Part shown: positions 26,686 to 34,885 of the stretch, piece after piece
Position numbering within the stretch: position 1 is the first letter of the stretch
How the letters are laid out: every line of letters starts with the position of its first letter
Assembly: GCF_004916905.1 (NCBI RefSeq)
Contig: NZ_SDLV01000058.1
Span: forward strand, 1-64,000
Source of the DNA: Chryseobacterium candidae
GTDB taxonomy: Bacteria; Bacteroidota; Bacteroidia; Flavobacteriales; Weeksellaceae
Length of the DNA stretch: 64,000 nt
Direction: 5' to 3'
Notes under the pieces: generated by a model
What the model was told of the DNA's origin: nothing
What the model saw: the letters and a program-made list of their open reading frames with translations, nothing else
The model's database searches: none
Position numbers and translations under genes: made by a program

Positions 26686-26749
26686 TTTTGGCTAAAGCCG
26701 GACGAATTTATTCTTTTGTTTAAGTGGGCTAAAGCCCACTTCTATTGAT
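26686..26749. repeat. GGCTAAAGCC / GGGCTAAAGCCC interspersed repeat
   Basis: The order is TTTTGGCTAAAGCC, a 30 bp spacer, then the perfect palindrome AAGTGGGCTAAAGCCCACTT followed by CTATTGAT. Sister copies lie at 27728, 30751 and 33228, with a decayed one at 5025. The remainder of the 26512-26860 spacer (about 26785-26840) holds a further dispersed stretch with TTTGAGACTCTACGGAGTGA. Confidence 0.75.
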
Positions 26750-26860
26750 GGAGATGAAAAGCTCAATTCTTTAAAATCTGCGTGAGGTCTGCATCATTAG
26801 ATCAGCATCATTTGAGACTCTACGGAGTGACAAACGTATGGATAAAATTATTCCTAAAAA

Positions 26861-27472
26861 TTATTCCTCAATGGTTCTGAAGGTAAGGTTTACTCTGGGT
26901 GTTTTCACTTTTGTAGTGGGAGGAAGTCTGTGCAGCCAGTGGTCCTGAGTGGTTCCTTTCATAATTAATAAGCTTCCGTTTTCGAGGAATATTTCTGCCT
27001 TTTCTTTGGTTGTTTTATGTTTGAATAAAAACTTTCTTTCCGCTCCAAAGGTCAGAGAGGCAATTGCTCCATGCTTTTTCAGATCTGTTTCACCATCGCT
27101 GTGATAAGCCATGCCTTCGCTTCCGTCATGGTATAAATTAAGCAGACATGAATTGTAGGTTTCGCCCGAAACTTCTTCACATTTTTTCTTCAGTTCCAGT
27201 AATTCGGGAGTCCAGAATTGGGCATATTTTGTTCTTTTCGAATAGGTATATTCAAAAGCTTTCTCTCCAAACCAGGCTACTTTCCTTTTGGTTACAATCA
27301 ATTTTCCAAAGATTAATGCCTCATCATTTTCCCACGGAATCTGGCTGAGCAGATAATCATAGTAAAAATCTGATTGTTCTTTGGAGAAAACCTTACCGTA
27401 ATAATGAACAGTTCCATCGTGTGGAAGGATATTTAGGGGATAATCGGATATTTCTTCGAAGAGACTCATCAT
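26861..27472 (-). CDS. alkB: AlkB-type DNA/RNA dealkylase
   Basis: This 203-residue Fe(II)/2-oxoglutarate dioxygenase carries the AlkB signature NLYHDGSEGMAYHSDGE with metal ligands His124 and Asp126 and the third ligand His181 (HWLHRLPP). The Arg pair in PRVNLTFR (193 and 199) binds 2-oxoglutarate. It most resembles the ALKBH2/3 branch, which removes 1-methyladenine and 3-methylcytosine from nucleic acid. The start may be Met1 or Met2. It lies downstream of an AraC-Ogt fusion and speB on the same strand, separated by a tandem repeat array, forming an alkylation repair neighbourhood. Confidence 0.9.
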   Translation of the reverse strand: MMSLFEEISDYPLNILPHDGTVHYYGKVFSKEQSDFYYDYLLSQIPWENDEALIFGKLIVTKRKVAWFGEKAFEYTYSKRTKYAQFWTPELLELKKKCEEVSGETYNSCLLNLYHDGSEGMAYHSDGETDLKKHGAIASLTFGAERKFLFKHKTTKEKAEIFLENGSLLIMKGTTQDHWLHRLPPTTKVKTPRVNLTFRTIEE

Positions 27473-27500
27473 AACTTTTTAATTAAATGCTTTTATATTT

Positions 27501-27796
27501 AAACACAAATGGCACTAATGTCTTTCACAAATAACACGAATTCTTATATCAATAGAAACGGGCCTTATCCATTTTAAAAAAAAGACTGTCATTAAACACA
27601 AATGGCACCAATGTCTTTCACAAATAACACGAATTCTTATATCAATAGAAACGGGCCTTATCCATTTTAAAAAAAGACTGTCATTAAACACAAATGGCAC
27701 CAATGTTTTTCACAAATGACACGAATTTTATATCAATAGGAATGGGCTTTAGCCCATTTAACAAAAATAATCTAATCCATTGGCTTTAGCCAAAAC
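27501..27796. repeat. Tandem array of a 92-93 bp unit with hairpin
   Basis: Three units begin at 27501, 27594 and 27686, each AAACACAAATGGCACCAATG, a CACAAATAACACGAATT stretch, ATATCAATAG and a GGGC half-hairpin. The third unit ends in the intact GGGCTTTAGCCC and GGCTTTAGCC palindromes (27743-27791). The first two units are almost identical, the third is diverged. It fills most of the spacer between alkB and the AraC-Ogt gene. The minus-strand open frame through it is an artefact of the repeat. Confidence 0.85.
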
Positions 27797-27841
27797 TTAA
27801 TAAAAGAAGAATCCTTTTGTATCTTTTGTGGTAAAAATACG

Positions 27842-28684
27842 TTACGAGTACATTTGTGAACCCTCCCAACCAACAATCAGCTGTTTCCTATTACTTCCCC
27901 ATCTGTAGCCGCCAAGATGCCCGGTAGACTGAATCACGCGGTGACATGGAATAAGAAATGCAACCGGATTACTTCCAATAGCCGTTCCAACAGCTCTGGA
28001 AGCTTTAGGATTTCCAATTTTTTCTGCCAGGCTACCATATGTAGACAATTTTCCCATTGGAATTTTCAGCAGACTTTCCCATACTTTCAGCTGAAAATCG
28101 GTTCCTTTTAAATGTAATTTTATGGTGTTGAGTTTTGTCCAGTCTTTATCGAATATGGACAATGCATTCTTTTGAAGAGTATCTAGTTTTTCAATAAAAA
28201 AAGCATTGGGGAACTTCTGTTTCAGTTCCCCGAATGCTTTTTCTTTATTATCTTCAAAAGCCATATAGCAGATTCCTTTTTCTGTAGAAGCTACTAAGAT
28301 ATTTCCGAAAGGACTCTCGGAAAAACTGTAATGAATACTAAGACTTTTTCCTCCGTTTTTATATTCTGCCGGAGACATTCCTTCTATTTTCACAAACAGA
28401 TCATGCAGCCTGCTGGTACTGGAAAGTCCTGTCTCATAAGCGGTATCAAACAAACTTGCCTTTTCTTCCTTCAATAAATTTTTAGCATGTTCAAGACTGA
28501 TGAACTGTAAAAATTTTTTCGGACTTGTTCCTGCCCAATCTGTAAAGATCTTCTGAAAATGGGCCGGACTCAGGTGAATATTCTCTGCCACTTCCTCCAA
28601 ACTTGGCTGAAGCCTGAAATTGCTCCGGATATATTCTATCGCCTTGGCAATTCTGTTATAATCTATCTGACTTTGTGTGGACAT
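27842..28684 (-). CDS. AraC-HTH plus O6-methylguanine-DNA methyltransferase fusion (Ada-like)
   Basis: The protein has 280 residues. Residues 10-108 are an AraC-type double helix-turn-helix (LEEVAENIHLSPAHFQKIF, then SRLHDLFVKIEGMSPAEYK). Residues about 118-280 are the methyltransferase, with the methyl-acceptor Cys247 in IPCHRV and the GGYRWGSNRKQ wing. It repairs O6-methylguanine by a suicide transfer. The N-terminal zinc domain of E. coli Ada, which senses methylphosphotriesters and activates transcription, is absent, so regulation by that route is impossible. Co-location with alkB suggests a methylation-damage set. Confidence 0.9.
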   Translation of the reverse strand: MSTQSQIDYNRIAKAIEYIRSNFRLQPSLEEVAENIHLSPAHFQKIFTDWAGTSPKKFLQFISLEHAKNLLKEEKASLFDTAYETGLSSTSRLHDLFVKIEGMSPAEYKNGGKSLSIHYSFSESPFGNILVASTEKGICYMAFEDNKEKAFGELKQKFPNAFFIEKLDTLQKNALSIFDKDWTKLNTIKLHLKGTDFQLKVWESLLKIPMGKLSTYGSLAEKIGNPKASRAVGTAIGSNPVAFLIPCHRVIQSTGHLGGYRWGSNRKQLIVGWEGSQMYS

Positions 28685-28751
28685 TGTATTGTTATTTTAC
28701 CTCACAAATTTCCAAAGAATATACGGCAGAAAAAATCCGATTCTTGCGGAA

Positions 28752-29609
28752 TTAGTTGTTGTTATAAATATCGTAGTAAGCAAGCATTTTGTAATATAAC
28801 TTCGCAGAAAGGAAAGCCGTTGGCTTAGCCATTGGAGAATCCATTAATTCTACAATATCAAATGCTACTACGTTACATTTTTCAAATACTTTTCTTAATA
28901 ATTCCAACGTTGGATACCATTGTAATCCACCTGGCTCAGGAGTTCCTGTAGATGGAGCAATTGAAGGATCGAAAGCATCTAAATCAATAGTGATATACAC
29001 ATTTCCTGATACTTTTTCCAATACATCATTGATCCAGTTCTCGTTGTTTGCGATTTCGTGAGCAAAGAATACTCTTCCTTCCGGTAAATATTCAGCTTCC
29101 TCAGCATCCATAGAACGGATTCCCACCTGTACTAAGTTATGCTTCTGATTAGCTTCAAACACTGCACAAGCATGGTTGGAAGTAGAACCGTGGAACTCAG
29201 GACGTAAATCTGTGTGAGCATCCAACTGAAGAACAGTAAGGTTTTCAAACTTCTCTCCTACCGCACGGATAGAACCGATAGAAACAGAGTGCTCTCCTCC
29301 AAAAAGAGTAAATAATTTACCCTCATTGTTCAAAAGTTCTTTTGTTTTCTGATAAACCGCCTCTGTCATTGCTTCAGGAGAAGAATTTTCAGAAACTTCA
29401 CCAGCTAAGTAAACTCCCTGTAGATAAGGTTCTGTTTGAGTTTCAATATCATAAAGCTCCATGTTTTCAGAAGCGTTTAAAAATAATTCCGGACCTTTAT
29501 CAGCTCCTTTACCCCATGTTGAAGTTCCATCGTAAGGAACAGTTACCAACATTACTTTCGAATTCTCTAGTATTGCGTTTTCCTCGGGAATTCCTGCGTA
29601 TGTTCTCAT
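28752..29609 (-). CDS. speB: Agmatinase / arginase-family ureohydrolase
   Basis: This 285-residue enzyme has the binuclear manganese motifs GGEHS (104-108), DAHTD (130-134) and the signature SITID-like ITIDLDAFDPSIAPSTGTPE (207-224). It hydrolyses agmatine to putrescine and urea. The call of agmatinase rather than arginase rests on speA lying 1.2 kb upstream on the same strand, which together complete arginine to putrescine. A HAD-phosphatase gene on the opposite strand lies between them. A TATCTTTG box lies upstream. Confidence 0.88.
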   Translation of the reverse strand: MRTYAGIPEENAILENSKVMLVTVPYDGTSTWGKGADKGPELFLNASENMELYDIETQTEPYLQGVYLAGEVSENSSPEAMTEAVYQKTKELLNNEGKLFTLFGGEHSVSIGSIRAVGEKFENLTVLQLDAHTDLRPEFHGSTSNHACAVFEANQKHNLVQVGIRSMDAEEAEYLPEGRVFFAHEIANNENWINDVLEKVSGNVYITIDLDAFDPSIAPSTGTPEPGGLQWYPTLELLRKVFEKCNVVAFDIVELMDSPMAKPTAFLSAKLYYKMLAYYDIYNNN

Positions 29610-29936
29610 GCTTTATTTAAAAATTTTAATGTTTTAAAATTGAAATATTGACCACAAAGATACGAAGATTTATGAGTTGAAGAGTAAGAGCGTCGGAGAG
29701 TTTGTAAATGATAATTATCCTTGAATATTTGCCAGGAAGCCGGAGGCTAGAAGAAGGAAGTAATGAATGTTTAAAGAATCATTTTGAGTTCAATTTAACA
29801 AATACCTTCAATCTATTTATTATCGATATATTGAAATTTTTCATAGAATAACTTCCTGCTTCCCTCTTCAGACTTCCTGCCTTATTGAGTTTTCCCTTTT
29901 CAACTCAATTTCCTATTTTTGTACAAAACTCATAAT
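29610..29936. other. Divergent spacer with speB promoter and imperfect inverted repeat
   Basis: The spacer holds a TATCTTTG -7 box on the minus strand (29655-29662) for speB and a TATTTTTG box on the plus strand (29914-29921) for the HAD gene. An imperfect inverted repeat pairs GGAAGCCGGAGGCTAGAAGA (from about 29734) with TCTTCAGACTTCCTGCC (up to about 29881). It could form a large stem and resembles dispersed repeats. No further gene is seen. Confidence 0.55.
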
Positions 29937-30596
29937 ATGCCTTTAAAAGCTGTTCTTTTCGATATGGATGGTGTGATTGTAGATACAGAACCATTACATA
30001 GAAAAGCTTATTTCAAAACGTTTGATGAACTGGAAATTGCTGTTTCCGAAGAGCTTTACACCTCTTTTACCGGAGCATCTACTAAAAGAGTTTCTGAAAC
30101 TCTGATTAAGGAATTTAATCTAAATCAGACTTACGAATCCATTGCAGGAATCAAAAGGTCTCATTTCAAAGATTATTTTTATAATGATGACGAATTTGAT
30201 TTAATTCCGGGAGTAAGAAAACTGATCGAGCATTATCACGAAAATGGACTCAAGCTGATTCTGGCATCTTCTGCTACGATGGTAACCATCAATATGGTTT
30301 TTGAAAAATTCGGTCTGGAGCAATATTTCAGTGGAAAGATCAGCGGGGCGGATTTAAAGGAATCAAAACCTCATCCTGAAGTTTTTTTACTGGCGGCAGA
30401 AATGGCGGATGAACCTGTTGAAAACTGTATGGTGATTGAGGATTCTACCAACGGAATTCTGGCAGCCCACAGAGCAAAAATTTTCTGCGCTGCATACAGA
30501 AGTCCACATTCTAAAAATCAGGATTATACATTGGCTGATACGGTAGTTTCAGATTATGAAGATCTGGAACTTGATAAAATTTCAAAATATCTTTAA
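29937..30596 (+). CDS. HAD-superfamily phosphatase (beta-phosphoglucomutase-like)
   Basis: This 219-residue protein starts at the ATG at 29937 (MPLKAVLFDMDG). HAD motif I is FDMDGVIVDTE, motif II is ILASSA, motif III is KPHPEVFLLA-K and motif IV is CMVIEDSTNGILAA. It has the small alpha-helical cap type of the beta-phosphoglucomutase/DOG phosphatase group. Substrate is a sugar phosphate in most relatives, not determined here. Position between speA and speB on the opposite strand is incidental. A hairpin element follows 7 bp after the stop. Confidence 0.85.
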   Translation: MPLKAVLFDMDGVIVDTEPLHRKAYFKTFDELEIAVSEELYTSFTGASTKRVSETLIKEFNLNQTYESIAGIKRSHFKDYFYNDDEFDLIPGVRKLIEHYHENGLKLILASSATMVTINMVFEKFGLEQYFSGKISGADLKESKPHPEVFLLAAEMADEPVENCMVIEDSTNGILAAHRAKIFCAAYRSPHSKNQDYTLADTVVSDYEDLELDKISKYL

Positions 30597-30602
30597 AACA
30601 AA

Positions 30603-30739
30603 AAAGAGGCTGTCTCAAAAGTCAAACAATCTGGCTTTTGTCATTCTGACGAAGGAAGAATCTCATTGATAACCAAACATATGAGATTCTTCACTACATT
30701 TCATTTCGTTCAGAATGACACTTTTGAGACAGCCTCTTT
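30603..30739. repeat. Hairpin element copy 2 (MITE-like), inverted relative to copy 1
   Basis: This is the reverse complement of the element at 26516-26652 with only two substitutions in the 131 bp core (30606-30736). It carries the same terminal and inner palindromes and starts 7 bp after the HAD gene stop codon. Confidence 0.85.
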
Positions 30740-30750
30740 TGTTTTCTATA

Positions 30751-30815
30751 AGTTTTGGCTAAAGCCATTTGACTTTTCTATTGATTGTAAATGGGCTAAA
30801 GCCCATTTCTACTGA
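30751..30815. repeat. GGCTAAAGCC / GGGCTAAAGCCC interspersed repeat
   Basis: The order is AGTTTTGGCTAAAGCC, a spacer, then the palindrome AAATGGGCTAAAGCCCATTT with the CTACTGAT tail, the same arrangement as at 26686. The long hairpin element directly precedes it in both places. Confidence 0.75.
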
Positions 30816-30826
30816 TCATAAAATTA

Positions 30827-32218
30827 TTAATAACCAAGAAGTTTCAATACATCTTCCGGTTCCTGCTTTTCACGGAAAATCTCATATTTCAGTTCACCGT
30901 TTTCATCTTTCTGAATCAGGACGTGTCTCGGCTGAGGCATCAGACAGTGATGTACTCCACCGTACCCTCCGATGGTTTCCTGATAAGCCCCAGTGTGGAA
31001 AAATCCGATATACAAAGGTTTTGTATCACTGAAAACAGGTAAATAAATTGCGTTGGTATGTTGTTCCGAGTTATAATAATCATCTGAATCGCAAGTTAAT
31101 CCTCCAAGGAAAACTCTTTCATAAGTATCTTCCCAACGGTTAAGCGGAAGCATGATAAAGTGTCTTGAAATAGCCCACGTATCAGGAAGAGTGGTCATGA
31201 AAGAAGAATCAATCATATTCCATTTTTCTCTGTCGTTCTGACGTTTCTGAGAAATGATTTTATAAAGATTCGCTCCACTTTCTCCTACGGTAAAGCTTCC
31301 GAACTCAGTGTAAATATTAGGTTCTTCTACTCCTTCCTCTTCACAGAATTTCTTGATCTGAGAAACGATTTCTTCCACCATATACTGATAGTCATAATCA
31401 AAGTTCAGAGAAGTTTTGATTGGGAAACCACCACCGATGTTCAGTGAATCCACTTCAGGAGCGATTTTCTTCAAACGTGCATATACACGCAGACATTTAT
31501 ACAATTCGTTCCAGTAATATGAAGTATCCTTAATCCCTGTATTGATGAAGAAGTGAAGCATTTTCAATCTTGCATTCGGGTGTTCTGCGATCTTCTGACT
31601 ATAGTAAGGAATGATATCTTTATATCCGATTCCTAGTCTTGAGGTATAGAATTCAAACTTCGGCTCTTCCTCTGATGCGATTCTGATTCCGATATTAAAG
31701 GTAGAATCGATACTTTCCGTAAGTTTATCCAATTCTCTGTAATTATCAAGAATCGGAGTAATATTTTCAAAACCGCTGTTGATCATATCTGAGATCTTTG
31801 CCAGATAATCATCAGTTTTGAAACCATTACAGATGACTTCAATATTTTTATCTACTTTCTCTTTTTCATAAAGAGACTTTACAATATCCATATCATAAGC
31901 AGAAGAAGTTTCTATTGAAATGTCATTTTTCAATGCTTCTTCCAATACAAAATTAAAATGACTGGATTTTGTGCAGTAGCAGTAGGTATAATTCTTTCTA
32001 TATTCGGTTTTTTCAAAAGCTTCTTTAAACCAGCTTTTCGCTTTCTGAATATTTTGAGAAATTCTCGGCAGATAGCTAATCTTTAGCGGAGTGCCAAATT
32101 GTTCAACTACGTCCATCAGTGGAACGTCGTGAAACAACAAATTGTTCTCAGATACATTAAATTCCTCTGTAGGGAAGTACAATGTCTGATCAATAAGTTC
32201 CGAGTACTTTATTTTCAT
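30827..32218 (-). CDS. speA: Arginine decarboxylase, PLP fold III
   Basis: This 463-residue enzyme belongs to the alanine-racemase-fold decarboxylases. The PLP-binding lysine is in YCYCTKSSHFNFV (Lys84), followed by IGIRIASEEEPKF, the glycine loop NIGGGFPIK and the C-terminal cysteine segment GGLTCDSDDYY. It is shorter than the E. coli SpeA of about 658 residues, but of the length usual in Bacteroidota, where it is annotated as arginine decarboxylase. It makes agmatine from arginine; agmatinase lies nearby. It starts about 120 bp downstream of a tyrosine phosphatase gene. Confidence 0.85.
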   Translation of the reverse strand: MKIKYSELIDQTLYFPTEEFNVSENNLLFHDVPLMDVVEQFGTPLKISYLPRISQNIQKAKSWFKEAFEKTEYRKNYTYCYCTKSSHFNFVLEEALKNDISIETSSAYDMDIVKSLYEKEKVDKNIEVICNGFKTDDYLAKISDMINSGFENITPILDNYRELDKLTESIDSTFNIGIRIASEEEPKFEFYTSRLGIGYKDIIPYYSQKIAEHPNARLKMLHFFINTGIKDTSYYWNELYKCLRVYARLKKIAPEVDSLNIGGGFPIKTSLNFDYDYQYMVEEIVSQIKKFCEEEGVEEPNIYTEFGSFTVGESGANLYKIISQKRQNDREKWNMIDSSFMTTLPDTWAISRHFIMLPLNRWEDTYERVFLGGLTCDSDDYYNSEQHTNAIYLPVFSDTKPLYIGFFHTGAYQETIGGYGGVHHCLMPQPRHVLIQKDENGELKYEIFREKQEPEDVLKLLGY

Positions 32219-32340
32219 TTCTAAACAAGTGAATTAAGAAATGCAAAATTGCTAAAAAACTTTCATTTTTAGGTGTTAAAATTGTTATAATTTTAATTTA
32301 GGACTCAATATTAAATCTTACAAAAATTTATCTCTGATAA

Positions 32341-33216
32341 TCAATAGGTAAACTTTTGAATATACCCGCTTCTTTTGGCGTCTGAAATCCCTAATACCTC
32401 ATCAATATAAGCATCTGTGGAGCCATACTTTTTGTTGATCTCTTCAAATGCAGCATCAAGGTATCTTTTTTCTACCCAGCTCAGTTTTTCCAGCACCTTC
32501 AGATCCATCTTTGGATAAAGGAAATGCAGGTTATTGGCCAGACGAAGTCTCTTCAGGATAAGATCTTTCCTGTAGTTATTAGATAAAAGATATTCGTTGT
32601 AAATAGTTTCTTTATCAAACTTCAGAATCGTAAGAATTAATGCTGTCGTAATTCCTGTTCTGTCTTTTCCTGCTGTGCAGTGGTAAAGAATAGGATCTTC
32701 AGATTCCAGAATCTCCGTAATAATCCTTTTAATCGTTTCCGGATTTTCAGTAACGTACTCACGGTAGAAATCAATCATTCTTTTGTCTGCATCAGATGCA
32801 TTCACTTTGCCTTTAAGGACCAGTTTTTTGGCCTGAGCCAGCTGATCTCCTTCATCTTCAAATGCCGAGAGATTTCTGTAAACACTTTTTGACGGCAGCT
32901 GATCCGGCTTCTGAGCAATTTCCCTGGAATTTCTAAGATCAATAATTTCTTTGATTCCCAGCTTTTCAAAAGCGTCAAAAGATTTCTTTTTAAGTTTATT
33001 TAGATGAGCACTCCGGTACAGTTTTCCTTCCTTCAATGTCCTGCCGTCTATATTTTTGATGTTTCCTACCGTCCGGAAATTGCATACTTTCTTGACATGA
33101 ATTACTTTTTGAGTTTCATTTTTTCCATATTCGGGTGTTTCAAAATGCTGTGTTTTGCATGAGAAAATACAGCACAATGAAATGATGAAAAGTGATATTT
33201 TGATTAGTTTATTCAA
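32341..33216 (-). CDS. Lipoprotein tyrosine phosphatase
   Basis: I chose a TTG start at 33216 because it opens LNKLIKISLFIISLCCIFSCK, a lipoprotein signal with lipobox Cys20. An upstream in-frame TTG at 33246 would add residues encoded by the adjacent repeat (ALAKTYQKP). There is no ATG at this end. The catalytic P-loop is HCTAGKDRTG with nucleophile Cys near residue 180. The fold is that of IphP-like protein tyrosine phosphatases (Y_phosphatase3), with ICDL-type IIDLRNSREI upstream. It would act at the envelope. The repeat may have replaced the original start codon. Confidence 0.8.
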   Translation of the reverse strand: MNKLIKISLFIISLCCIFSCKTQHFETPEYGKNETQKVIHVKKVCNFRTVGNIKNIDGRTLKEGKLYRSAHLNKLKKKSFDAFEKLGIKEIIDLRNSREIAQKPDQLPSKSVYRNLSAFEDEGDQLAQAKKLVLKGKVNASDADKRMIDFYREYVTENPETIKRIITEILESEDPILYHCTAGKDRTGITTALILTILKFDKETIYNEYLLSNNYRKDLILKRLRLANNLHFLYPKMDLKVLEKLSWVEKRYLDAAFEEINKKYGSTDAYIDEVLGISDAKRSGYIQKFTY

Positions 33217-33227
33217 TGGTTTTTGAT

Positions 33228-33477
33228 AGGTTTTGGCTAAAGCCAATGGATGTATTTATTTTTATTAAACGGGCTGAAGCCCGTTTCTATTGATGTAAAA
33301 ATTCGTGCCATTTGTGAAAAATATTGGTGTAATTTGTGTTTAATCACAGTCTTTTTTTTAAATGGGTAAAACCCGTTTTTATTGATATAAAATTAGTGCC
33401 ATTTGTGAAAAATATTGGTGTAATTTGTGTTTAATCACAGTCTTTTTTTTAAATGGTAAGGTTCGTTTCTATTGATA
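33228..33477. repeat. Repeat array with 91 bp period in minus orientation
   Basis: A TTTTGGCTAAAGCC hairpin (33231-33244) and the AAACGGGCTGAAGCCCGTTT palindrome (33267-33286) are followed by two units starting GTGCCATTTGTGAAAAATAT at 33305 and 33396. Each ends in a long T run and a TTTCTATTGAT tail. It is the same family as the array at 27501-27796 in the opposite direction. It abuts the phosphatase start. Confidence 0.85.
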
Positions 33478-33486
33478 ATAATCACC

Positions 33487-34134
33487 TTAATAGATTGCCG
33501 GATATTCTATCTCCTTCATTCCTACAAAAAACAAAACATCTCCTGATTCATATTCCACGGAAACTTCATCTTCAACGGCAAAATTTCGGGTTCCTATTCT
33601 TGAAGTGATGCTTAGACTTTCATTGGTCAGCGGCCAATTGAGACCTTCTGTTGTTATATTATTCACTGATGGAAACGGATAAATAGAAATCATTCTATTT
33701 TTCACTCCTTTCAGTGTAAAATGATTGGGAATAAAATAATATTCTGAAAACCCGTCATAAAACTTTATTTTCAGCTGGTCTTTGAATGTATATGCAACAG
33801 TAAGATTTCCCAGAAAATGATCCTGTTCACCTCCACTTCCTCCAAAAACATCAACCTCTGAAAAGCCTTTTCCCAGAATGATTTCCAACGCTTTATGAAA
33901 ATCTGTTTTTTCCTGATCCAGTGTAAGGATGAATTTCTCCTGATACATATCTTCATCTGATCCGGAATGCGAATCAAAATCACCCGATATAAAATCCAGC
34001 TTATCCAAAGGAAATCCCATTCTTTTCAAATAATGGAAAGCACCGTCTGTACAGGCAGTTAAACCATAATTTTCCGGATCGGGTAATAATTTTGGAGCAT
34101 CTCCGTTGATGAAAAGTAATGCTTTATCTTTCAT
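33487..34134 (-). CDS. Thiamine pyrophosphokinase
   Basis: This 215-residue enzyme carries the thiamine pyrophosphokinase hallmarks: TACTDGAFHYL near the N-terminus, the metal motif SGDFDSHSG, QEKTDFHKALE, and FGGSGGEQDHFLGNL. It transfers pyrophosphate from ATP to thiamine to make thiamine diphosphate. The gene start overlaps the end of the cobalamin adenosyltransferase gene by 11 bp, so the two cofactor enzymes are translationally linked. There is no TPP riboswitch signature upstream. Confidence 0.88.
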   Translation of the reverse strand: MKDKALLFINGDAPKLLPDPENYGLTACTDGAFHYLKRMGFPLDKLDFISGDFDSHSGSDEDMYQEKFILTLDQEKTDFHKALEIILGKGFSEVDVFGGSGGEQDHFLGNLTVAYTFKDQLKIKFYDGFSEYYFIPNHFTLKGVKNRMISIYPFPSVNNITTEGLNWPLTNESLSITSRIGTRNFAVEDEVSVEYESGDVLFFVGMKEIEYPAIY

Positions 34135-34693
34135 TCGGATTCCAGTATTCTTCCGGTTCGCTGTTCAGTTTTGAAATATATCTGGCCAACACAAAAAGAT
34201 AATCTGAAAGCCTGTTTAAATATTTAATCAGTTCGGGACGTACTTCCTCTGATTCATTCAGAAAAACCAATGAACGTTCTGCTCTTCTGCAGATGGTTCT
34301 TGCTGCATGTAGAAAAGTTGCAGATTTTCCACCACCCGGCAGGATAAAATACTGAAGCGGTTCCAGTTTTTCGTCAAAAGCATCCATCCACTGTTCCAGC
34401 TCTTCAATTTCTGTTTCTGAAATAATGATCGGAAGACGGGATTTCCCATTGGCAAGCATCAGCTTATCCACAGGTGTTGCTGCCTCTGAACCTACAGTGA
34501 ACAGATCAAACTGTATTTTCTTCAGCTGTCTCAGCACTTCTTCATCTTCAATATGGCTTTTTGCAATCCCGATAAATGAATTCAGCTCATCTATATTTCC
34601 ATAACTGTCTACTCTGGCACTGGCTTTGGAAACTCTTGTCCCACCGTATAACGCCGTCTGACCTTTATCTCCTGTCTTTGTATAAATTTTCAT
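34124..34693 (-). CDS. Cob(I)alamin adenosyltransferase, PduO type
   Basis: This 189-residue enzyme starts at the internal ATG, giving MKIYTKTGDKGQTALYGGTR, the PduO-type P-loop-like start. RTICRRAERS and YLNRLSDYLFVLARY complete the adenosyltransferase signature. It makes adenosylcobalamin from cob(I)alamin and ATP. It lies 193 bp from the TonB receptor gene, and a B12 uptake link is possible but unproven; no cobalamin riboswitch is visible. Confidence 0.9.
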   Translation of the reverse strand: MKIYTKTGDKGQTALYGGTRVSKASARVDSYGNIDELNSFIGIAKSHIEDEEVLRQLKKIQFDLFTVGSEAATPVDKLMLANGKSRLPIIISETEIEELEQWMDAFDEKLEPLQYFILPGGGKSATFLHAARTICRRAERSLVFLNESEEVRPELIKYLNRLSDYLFVLARYISKLNSEPEEYWNPNER

Positions 34694-34885
34694 AGGACTA
34701 AAATACTTTTTTTTATACAATGTAAAAAGTAAAATGTAGTAATAGCTTACTATTCGATCTGAAAAAATAAAACTGACACTAGAAATTAATGTCAGTTAAT
34801 ATCTGCCCAGATGGGTTTTTATATTTTTGGAATAGCTGCTCTTTAGTAAGCATCACGAAGCAATACTCATTTCTTTATTTTAAGA

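Noticed and set aside
27515-27703. Minus-strand open frame of 62 residues with an internal duplicate
   Set aside because: It lies wholly inside the tandem repeat array and the protein is just the repeat read twice, with no start context.
27501-27796. CRISPR array
   Set aside because: The units are direct repeats of about 92 bp with nearly identical sequence throughout. There are no unique spacers of equal length and no cas genes.
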